From Micromonospora_J zhanjiangensis (lineage in GTDB: Bacteria; Actinomycetota; Actinomycetes; Mycobacteriales; Micromonosporaceae), in contig NZ_JBHSBN010000015.1 of assembly GCF_042650605.1 (NCBI RefSeq), positions 62,001-126,000 of the forward strand: a stretch of 64,000 nucleotides of DNA, in the 5' to 3' direction. The notes under the pieces were generated by a model. That model did no database searches and was not told where the DNA came from. It saw only the letters and a list, made by a program, of their open reading frames with translations. Shown one piece after another: positions 58,768 through 64,000 of this stretch; the first letter of the stretch is position 1; each line of letters starts with the position of its first letter. Position numbers and translations under genes: made by a program.

Positions 58768-59497
58768 CGGCCGGGGCGGTCGCCGCCCCCGGCACCCGAC
58801 CGTTGGCCGGGGCACCCGGCGCCAGCGGGTCCGGCGCCGACGGGCCGCCCGACACGGGGAAGGCCGGATCGGCCGCGGCCGCCCTGGCCCGGCTGCGCCG
58901 GGCGTAGCCGACTGTCCAGAAGACGAGGGCGGCGATCACCACGAACGGCAGGATGTTCGAGACCAGCACCATCGTGCCGACCGGCAGCTGGTAGCTGAGC
59001 ACGATCCGGATGATCGCCTCGACCAGGAAGGTGGTCCCCCACACCAGGGTCAGCACCCGCTGGGTACGCCGGAAGCCGGCGTACCGCCAGAGCCCGTTCC
59101 ACCAGGCCAGCCGCTCGGCGGACCCGTCGGTGGCGAACTTGCGCCCGAAGTAGAACATCAGCGGCCGGGGCATCAGCAGCGAGCCGAGCAGGACGAGACC
59201 GAACAGCCCGGTCACGGCCGACTCCTTGACCAGCGCCAACCGCTCGCTGTCGAAGATCACCGAGCTGGCCACCCCGAGGCCGATGAGGACGAGGGTGAGC
59301 ACGCCGAAGTCGTCGATCCGGCGTCGGATCAGATAACTCCCGAGGATCTCGACCGCCGGCCAGACCGCGCTGATCGCCAGTGCGGCCACCACGCCCGTCC
59401 CCCGGTCGACGAGGACGGCGTAGGTCAGGTAGGGCAACACGACGTTGAACACGATCGTGGGGCCGAAGTGGAGGAGTAGTGCCCGGAACCGTGCCAT
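58754..59497 (-). CDS. VC0807-like integral membrane protein
   Basis: This 247-residue protein with about six TM helices (ALLLHFGPTIVFNVVLPYLTYAVL; FGVLTLVLIGLGVASSVIF; VTGLFGLVLLGSLLMPRPLMFYFG; WGTTFLVEAIIRIVLSYQLPVG; TMVLVSNILPFVVIAALVFWTVGYARR) and a Pro/Ala-rich C-terminal tail matches the VC0807 family of unknown function. ATG 59497 has a GGGAG ribosome-binding site. It is divergent from the PaaX-type regulator, which probably controls it. Confidence 0.82.
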   Translation of the reverse strand: MARFRALLLHFGPTIVFNVVLPYLTYAVLVDRGTGVVAALAISAVWPAVEILGSYLIRRRIDDFGVLTLVLIGLGVASSVIFDSERLALVKESAVTGLFGLVLLGSLLMPRPLMFYFGRKFATDGSAERLAWWNGLWRYAGFRRTQRVLTLVWGTTFLVEAIIRIVLSYQLPVGTMVLVSNILPFVVIAALVFWTVGYARRSRARAAAADPAFPVSGGPSAPDPLAPGAPANGRVPGAATAPAGDLG

Positions 59498-59525
59498 CGC
59501 CGTCTCCCAGATATACGACAACTAT

Positions 59526-59541
59526 GCTCACGTACGTGAGC
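59526..59541. promoter_or_regulatory. 16-bp palindrome at the PaaX-type start
   Basis: GCTCACGTACGTGAGC is a perfect palindrome overlapping the candidate GTG start (59536) and following a TATGCT -10-like box. It is a probable autoregulatory operator for the divergent pair. Confidence 0.6.
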
Positions 59542-60390
59542 GAGAATGTAGCATCAGAGGCGCCGCTCAGCGTGTCCCGTGCACGCTCCGTGGGACTGGT
59601 CCCGTTCCTCTTCGGGGTGACCAGGCAGGCGGAGTTACCGGGGATCGCCCTCACCCGGCTGCTGGGCGACCTCGGGCTCACCGAGGCCGCGGCCCGCGCC
59701 CTGCTGCAACGGATGTGCCGGGACGGGCAACTCGCCCGCACCCGCCGCGGCCGTGGGGTCGACTACCGACTCGCCGGGAACACCGCGCGCGGATTCGACC
59801 GCGTCCGGACCAGCGACCGGCCAACCGCGACCGAATGGACGGGCGCCTTTCACGCGCTGCTGTACCAGGTGCCGGAGCGCGACCGGGCGTTCCGCGACGC
59901 GCTGCGCCGCGCCGCCGTGATGTCCGGGTACGGGATCCTGCAACAGGGCGTGTTGATCTCGCTGACCGACCGCGCCGACCAACTCGCCCCGCTGGCCGAC
60001 CCGCCGGCGGGCGCGACGGTCCACCGTGCGCGGTTGGCGATGCCGGCGGCGGAGGCGGCCCGGGCCGCCCGGCACGCCTGGTCGCTGGACGAGCTGACCG
60101 CCCGGCACGCCCGGCACGCCCGGACGTTACGGGACGCCGTACGACAGGTCCGGACGCCACCCGCGGCGACACCGGCCACCCTCCGACGGTACGCGGAGCT
60201 GCTCCGCGACCCGATGCTCGACATACTGCGCAGCCCGCGCCTGCCCGCGCCGCTGCTGCCGGCGGACTGGCCGATGCCGGACCTCCAGGCCGCCATCCAC
60301 GAGGTCCACCGGATGTACGGGGTACCCGCCGTCGGCTACGCGCGGAGCCTGGTCGCCGAGGCGGGCGGGGCTGCCGGCCCCGGCGGGTAA
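59536..60390 (+). CDS. PaaX-like transcriptional regulator
   Basis: This ~284-residue regulator has the N-terminal winged helix RSVGLVPFLFGVTRQAELPGIALTRLLGDLGLTEAAARALLQRMCRDGQLARTRRGRGVDYRLAG and the PaaX C-terminal domain (WTGAFHALLYQVPERDRAFRDALRRAAVMSGYGILQQGVLI). PaaX represses phenylacetyl-CoA catabolism in other bacteria; here no paa genes are nearby, so the ligand is unknown. GTG 59536, about 8 nt after a TATGCT box, implies a leaderless mRNA; ATG 59524 is the alternative. It is divergent from the VC0807-like gene. Confidence 0.85.
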   Translation: MSENVASEAPLSVSRARSVGLVPFLFGVTRQAELPGIALTRLLGDLGLTEAAARALLQRMCRDGQLARTRRGRGVDYRLAGNTARGFDRVRTSDRPTATEWTGAFHALLYQVPERDRAFRDALRRAAVMSGYGILQQGVLISLTDRADQLAPLADPPAGATVHRARLAMPAAEAARAARHAWSLDELTARHARHARTLRDAVRQVRTPPAATPATLRRYAELLRDPMLDILRSPRLPAPLLPADWPMPDLQAAIHEVHRMYGVPAVGYARSLVAEAGGAAGPGG

Positions 60391-60493
60391 CGGCCGGCCC
60401 TGCCATCGGCCAGGGGACGGGCCGGACCTCGGTCGGCGGTCGGGCTGTTCCCGACCGAGTGGCCCGGTTCGGTGCGGCCCCGGGACGCCCGGC

Positions 60494-61759
60494 TCAGCCG
60501 GCGAGTTTGGCCAGCGGGGTACCCGGATCCGCGAGCCGGTCCAGGTCGACCCGGTGGCCCGCCCAGCCGGCCCGCACGAGGACCTGGATGTCGTCCTGCA
60601 CGTCCCAGACGTTCGCGTTCATCCCGGCCAGCACCCGGCCGTCGCGGACCCAGAAGGCGAGGAACTCGGGTGCCCCGCCGGGCCGGACGGTCGGGTCGCC
60701 CCGGAACACCACCCGGTCGTAGCCGTCCGGCGGCACCCAGCCGGCGTACTCCATGCCCAGGTCGTACTGGTCGGAGAAGAAGTAGGGCAGCGGGTCGTGG
60801 CTGACCTGTTGGCCGAGCATCGACCGGGCGGCGGCCGGGCCGCCGTGCAGGGCGTTGGCCCAGTGTTCGACCCGGATCCGGGCGTCCAACAGCGGGTGGT
60901 GGAAGGCCGCCACGTCGCCGCAGGCGTAGACGTCCGGGTCCGCGGTGCGCAGTGCCGCGTCGGTGACGACGCCGTCGTCCACCGGCAGGCCGGCGGCCTC
61001 GGCCAGTTCCACGTTCGGCCGTACGCCGACGGCGACCAGCACCAGGTCGGCCGGCAGTTCGGTGCGGTCGTCCAGCACCACGTGGCTGAGCCGGCGCTCG
61101 TCCAGGCTGCCGAACTCGGTGACCTCGACGTCGAACCGGAACTCCACCCCGTGCGCGGCGTGCAGGTCCCGGTAGACGGCGCCCAGTTCGTCGCCGAGCA
61201 CCCTTCGCAGCGGCAGGGCGCCCCGCCCGACGACGGTCACCCGGCAGTCGCGCTGCCGCGCCGCGGCGGCCACCTCCAGACCGATCCAGCCGGAACCGAT
61301 GATGACGACCTGGGTGCCGGGCCGCAGCGCGGGCAGCAGTTCCTCGGCCTCGGCCAGCGTGCGCAGCTGGCGGACCCCGGCCAGGCCCATTCCCGGTACG
61401 GGCAGCGGCCGGACCCGGCAGCCGGTGGCCAGCAGCAGTTTGTCGTAGCCGACCCGGTCCACCCCGTCCACCAGCACCTCGTGCCGGTCCCGGTCCAGGC
61501 CGGTCACCCGGCGGCCGAGCAGCAGTTCGACGTCGTGCTCGGCGTACCAGGACGGCTCGTGCACGAACGCCGCGTCCCGCTCCTGCGTGCCGAGCAGGTA
61601 GCCCTTGGACAGCGGCGGCCGTTCGTACGGAGGGTCGATCTCCTCGCCGATCAGCAGCACCCGGCCGCGGTGGCCCGCCGACCGCAGGGTCTCGGCCGCT
61701 TTGGCGCCGGCCAGCGAGGCCCCGACGATGACGAAGGTCGGCTCGTTCGAATCGGTCAT
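60494..61759 (-). CDS. NAD(P)/FAD-dependent ferredoxin reductase-like oxidoreductase
   Basis: This 421-residue flavoprotein of the rubredoxin/putidaredoxin reductase type has the FAD motif FVIVGASLAGAKAAETLRSAG (second Gly replaced by Ser), PPYERPPLSKGYL, the NADH motif VVIIGSGWIGLEVAAAARQ and the FAD-closing ACGDVAAFHHP. Its C-terminal reductase domain is FWVRDGRVLAGMNANVWD. It passes electrons from NAD(P)H to a ferredoxin, commonly for a P450 or dioxygenase, neither of which is in the window. ATG 61759. Confidence 0.92.
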   Translation of the reverse strand: MTDSNEPTFVIVGASLAGAKAAETLRSAGHRGRVLLIGEEIDPPYERPPLSKGYLLGTQERDAAFVHEPSWYAEHDVELLLGRRVTGLDRDRHEVLVDGVDRVGYDKLLLATGCRVRPLPVPGMGLAGVRQLRTLAEAEELLPALRPGTQVVIIGSGWIGLEVAAAARQRDCRVTVVGRGALPLRRVLGDELGAVYRDLHAAHGVEFRFDVEVTEFGSLDERRLSHVVLDDRTELPADLVLVAVGVRPNVELAEAAGLPVDDGVVTDAALRTADPDVYACGDVAAFHHPLLDARIRVEHWANALHGGPAAARSMLGQQVSHDPLPYFFSDQYDLGMEYAGWVPPDGYDRVVFRGDPTVRPGGAPEFLAFWVRDGRVLAGMNANVWDVQDDIQVLVRAGWAGHRVDLDRLADPGTPLAKLAG

Positions 61760-61862
61760 GACACCAGCCTGCTCCGGATCGGCGAGCCGGGCAAGCAGAC
61801 CGCCGAGCACGGTTGGTCAGCGGACCGGCGGACACCGGCCGGCGGGCGAGCCGCCGAGGGCG

Positions 61863-63095
61863 TCAGGAGGTGCTGAGGCGGCGGTGCCAGTCGGTCGCGC
61901 CGGGGTCGGTCAGCGAGGCGACCTGGTCGATCACCACGCGCAGCCGGGCCGCGTCGTCCGGCGCGGCCTTCCACCAGGGGGCGAAGACCGGATCGAGGAC
62001 GTCCGGCGCGCGTTCGGTCAGTCGGTGCACCAGGTCGCGCAGGATCTCCCGCTGCCGGGCGTACCGGCTTTCGGCGCCGGGGCGGCGCATCACGTACCGC
62101 AGGGCCATGCCCTTCAGCAGCGCGCACTGGGCCCGGATGTCCCGGGGCACGACCAGGTCCGCGGCGTACCGGCGCAGCGGTGCGGCGCCGAAGCGCCGCC
62201 GGGTCGCCGACACCGCGGCCACGACGAACCGTCCGGTGAGGACGCTGGTGGTCGCCTTCACCGCGGCCTGGGCGCGGTGGCTGCCGTCGTAGTCGGCCAG
62301 CGGCGCCAGCACCGGGTCACCGAGCAGATCCACCAGTACGGCGGACAGGTCGACGGCCGACTCCGGGGAGTAGACGGCCGCCACGTCCGCGCAGAGGGCC
62401 GCCCGCTCGTCCGGGTCGTCCAGCAGCCGGTCCAGGGTGAGGTAGCCGCCGTGTACGCCGTCCTCCACGTCGTGCACCGAGTAGGCGACGTCGTCGGCCC
62501 AGTCCATCACCTGCGCCTCCAGGCTGCGGGCCTGCGCCGGGGCGCCCCGACGCAACCAGTCGAACACCGCCGTGTCGTCGGCGTACACGCCGAACTTGCG
62601 CTGCCCGGGCCGGCGCGGCCAGGGATACTTGCCGGTGGCGTCCAGGGCCGCCCGGGTCAGGTTGAGCCCGGCCGACGAGCCGTCCGGCGCGAAGACCTTG
62701 GCCTCCAGCCGGGTCAGCACGCGCAGCGTCTGCGCGTTGCCCTCGAACCCGCCGCACGGCCGGGCCAGGTCGTCCAGCGCGTCCTCGCCGTTGTGCCCGA
62801 ACGGCGGGTGCCCGAGGTCGTGGGCGAGCCCGGCGACGTCCACCACGTCCGGGTCGCAGCCGAGCCGGGCGCCCATCTCCCGGGCGATCTGCGCGACCTC
62901 CAGCGAGTGGGTCAGCCGGGTCCGCAGGAAGTCGTCGGTGCCGGCCACGTGCACCTGCGTCTTGGCGGCCAGCCGTCGGAACGCCGCCGAGTGCAGCACC
63001 CGGGCCCGGTCCCGCTCGTACGGGCCGCGGCCGTGCCCGGCGTCCTTGGCCGGCTCGGCGACCAGGCGCTCGGCGTCGGGGTCGTCACTGATCAA
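61863..63095 (-). CDS. dgt: Deoxyguanosinetriphosphate triphosphohydrolase-like protein
   Basis: This 410-residue HD-domain dNTPase has the metal-binding His/Asp set in RTRLTHSLEVAQI and AGLAHDLGHPPFGHNGE, with WADDVAYSVHDVEDGV as the downstream conserved motif. It hydrolyses dNTPs to nucleoside and triphosphate, keeping the dNTP pool balanced. In related actinomycetes it is commonly next to dnaG (from memory); here 8.4 kb of accessory genes separate the two. ATG 63095. Confidence 0.95.
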   Translation of the reverse strand: MISDDPDAERLVAEPAKDAGHGRGPYERDRARVLHSAAFRRLAAKTQVHVAGTDDFLRTRLTHSLEVAQIAREMGARLGCDPDVVDVAGLAHDLGHPPFGHNGEDALDDLARPCGGFEGNAQTLRVLTRLEAKVFAPDGSSAGLNLTRAALDATGKYPWPRRPGQRKFGVYADDTAVFDWLRRGAPAQARSLEAQVMDWADDVAYSVHDVEDGVHGGYLTLDRLLDDPDERAALCADVAAVYSPESAVDLSAVLVDLLGDPVLAPLADYDGSHRAQAAVKATTSVLTGRFVVAAVSATRRRFGAAPLRRYAADLVVPRDIRAQCALLKGMALRYVMRRPGAESRYARQREILRDLVHRLTERAPDVLDPVFAPWWKAAPDDAARLRVVIDQVASLTDPGATDWHRRLSTS

Positions 63096-63132
63096 CCGGC
63101 ACCGTCACCCGGCACGACCGTTCCGCCCACGA

Positions 63133-63486
63133 TCAGTCCCGCCCGGCCAGGACGCAGAACTCGTTGCCCTCCGGATCGGCCAGCACCGTCCACGGCTCGT
63201 CACCCCGCTGCCCGATGTCGACGTGCCGGGCACCCATGTCGACCAGCCGCTCGACCTCGGCCTCCCGGTCGGTGGGGCGCAGGTCGATGTGCAACCGGTT
63301 CTTGATCGCCTTGTCCTCGGCGACCGACAGGAACACCAGTCCGGGCAGGGCGTCCGGGGTCTGGCGGATCTCCACCTCGTCGGCCTCCTCGTGGACGATC
63401 CGGTAACCCAGTGCCTCGGCCCACCAGCGCGCCAGCCGCGCCGGGTCGTGGGAGTCGACGACCAGGCTCTCCCAGACACTGCCCAC
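63133..63486 (-). CDS. VOC family protein
   Basis: This 117-residue single-VOC-unit pair protein has SLVVDSHDPARLARWWAEALGYRIVHE (first module) and KNRLHIDLRPTDREAEVERLVDMGARHV then WTVLADPEGNEFCVL (second module), with His/Glu metal-ligand positions in LHID and NEFC. It belongs to the glyoxalase-like group; the substrate is unknown. It lies 37 bp upstream of dgt on the same strand and may be co-transcribed. Confidence 0.88.
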   Translation of the reverse strand: MGSVWESLVVDSHDPARLARWWAEALGYRIVHEEADEVEIRQTPDALPGLVFLSVAEDKAIKNRLHIDLRPTDREAEVERLVDMGARHVDIGQRGDEPWTVLADPEGNEFCVLAGRD

Positions 63487-63611
63487 GATCGGTACCTCCG
63501 TCGTACGTCACGGTGAAAAGCGGATTCCGATCAGGTTAACCCGCGGCGCGGTACGGCAAACGCCCACGGACGGCCGGAGGTCCGCGTTCCGGTACCACCG
63601 GACGGGCACCC

Positions 63612-63632
63612 CACCGCCGGGAACCGGCGGTG
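63612..63632. promoter_or_regulatory. Hairpin in the divergent VOC/roadblock promoter region
   Basis: CACCGCCGG-GAA-CCGGCGGTG is a perfect 9-bp inverted repeat 48 bp upstream of the roadblock gene start. Operator or 5'-UTR hairpin. Confidence 0.35.
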
Positions 63633-63680
63633 TAACGTGCCGGAGACACCCCGTCACACGTCGACAGCGAGGGGGCACCG

Positions 63681-64000
63681 GTGGACGCCGAAGGCGCCAT
63701 GCAGGGTGAGCTGCACCGACTGCGTCGGCACCGGCCGGAGGTGTCCGGCGCGGTCCTGGCCGGGGTCGACGGGCTGCTCGTCGCCAGCGACCTGCCCGGC
63801 TTCGAACCGGACCACGTGGCGGCGCTGGCCGCCGCCAGCGCGGGCCTCGGGCAGCGGTTCACCACCACGCTCGGCCACGGGCCGCTGCGGGAGTACGTCG
63901 TCCGCGGCACGGGCGGGTGCGTGGTCACCTACCCGGCCGGTCGGCAGGCCCTGCTCAGCCTGGTCACCGTGGTCGACGCCGAGCTGACCCTGCTGCACGA
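63681..64000 (+). CDS. Roadblock/LC7 domain protein (runs off window)
   Basis: From GTG 63681, preceded by GAGGGGG, the frame reads MQGELHRLRRHRPEVSGAVLAGVDGLLVASDLPGFEPDHVAALAAASAGLGQRFTTTLGHGPLREYVVRGTGGCVVTYPAGRQALLSLVTVVDAELTLLH and continues past the window. This is the roadblock/LC7 fold typical of MglB-like proteins and of actinomycete conservon (Cvn) proteins, which work with small GTPases. At least 106 residues are inside the window; the C-terminus and neighbours are not visible. Confidence 0.85.
   Translation, partial: MDAEGAMQGELHRLRRHRPEVSGAVLAGVDGLLVASDLPGFEPDHVAALAAASAGLGQRFTTTLGHGPLREYVVRGTGGCVVTYPAGRQALLSLVTVVDAELTLLH

Overview
The window is chromosomal DNA of a very GC-rich actinomycete, most likely a Micromonosporaceae member (Micromonospora-like). 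The grounds are the strong G/C bias at third codon positions, frequent GTG starts, strings of ATGA/GTGA/TGATG overlaps, and gene families typical of that group (PadR-DUF1048-DrrAB, YtxH, MMPL, BrkB, FitA/VapC pairs, dnaG and dgt). The organism is inferred from sequence character only; no database was searched.

Layout. 1-6 kb: a truncated AfsR/SARP-type regulator, a PadR-DUF1048-DrrA-DrrB exporter operon, a GntR/small-protein pair, and two toxin-antitoxin remnants or modules, with a 73-bp scrap of the neighbouring monooxygenase gene between them. 6-12 kb: regulator/enzyme pairs (TetR with an FAD monooxygenase, GNAT, LysR with a VOC protein, TetR with a SnoaL-like protein) and a CAT-anticodon tRNA. 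12-17.5 kb: a PARG-like protein, an MMPL transporter with an FAD oxidoreductase, tRNA-Asn and a YtxH protein. 17.5-19.1 kb: an IS200/IS605-type element with an apparently intact TnpB and a wrecked TnpA.

19-40 kb is the main metabolic block and almost all of it reads leftward. It holds a sugar-phosphate isomerase-like TIM barrel; two secreted ricin-lectin enzymes (ThuA+DUF1080 and a PQQ-type sugar dehydrogenase+PKD); an eight-gene translationally coupled operon of Ebo type (inositol-3-phosphate synthase, UbiA prenyltransferase, TIM barrel, EboA, TatD/EboB, EboE, type I phosphodiesterase/EboF-like, polyprenyl diphosphate synthase); and a ROK regulator-CUT2 sugar ABC transporter-Gfo/Idh/MocA operon. 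An identical operator architecture (AACTTTTG-N10-YAAAAG) lies upstream of the ROK gene and upstream of the secreted dehydrogenase, which suggests one regulon. My reading is that the block combines extracellular sugar oxidation and uptake with an Ebo-type pathway that may build or move a prenylated cyclitol-like metabolite. The function of the Ebo part is inference.

40-51 kb: BrkB, two ABC-2 permeases separated by about 6 kb from their probable ATPase, a TetR/UvrA-like drug-resistance pair, a beta-helix protein, a DHFR-like reductase/TetR pair, an orphan double palindrome and a VapBC module. 51-64 kb: dnaG and dgt, which are housekeeping genes, separated by an accessory stretch (an ABC exporter with an XRE regulator, an AlpA-like/small-gene islet, a siderophore-interacting protein with an iron box, PaaX, and a ferredoxin-reductase-like protein), then a VOC protein and the start of a roadblock/LC7 gene that runs off the window.
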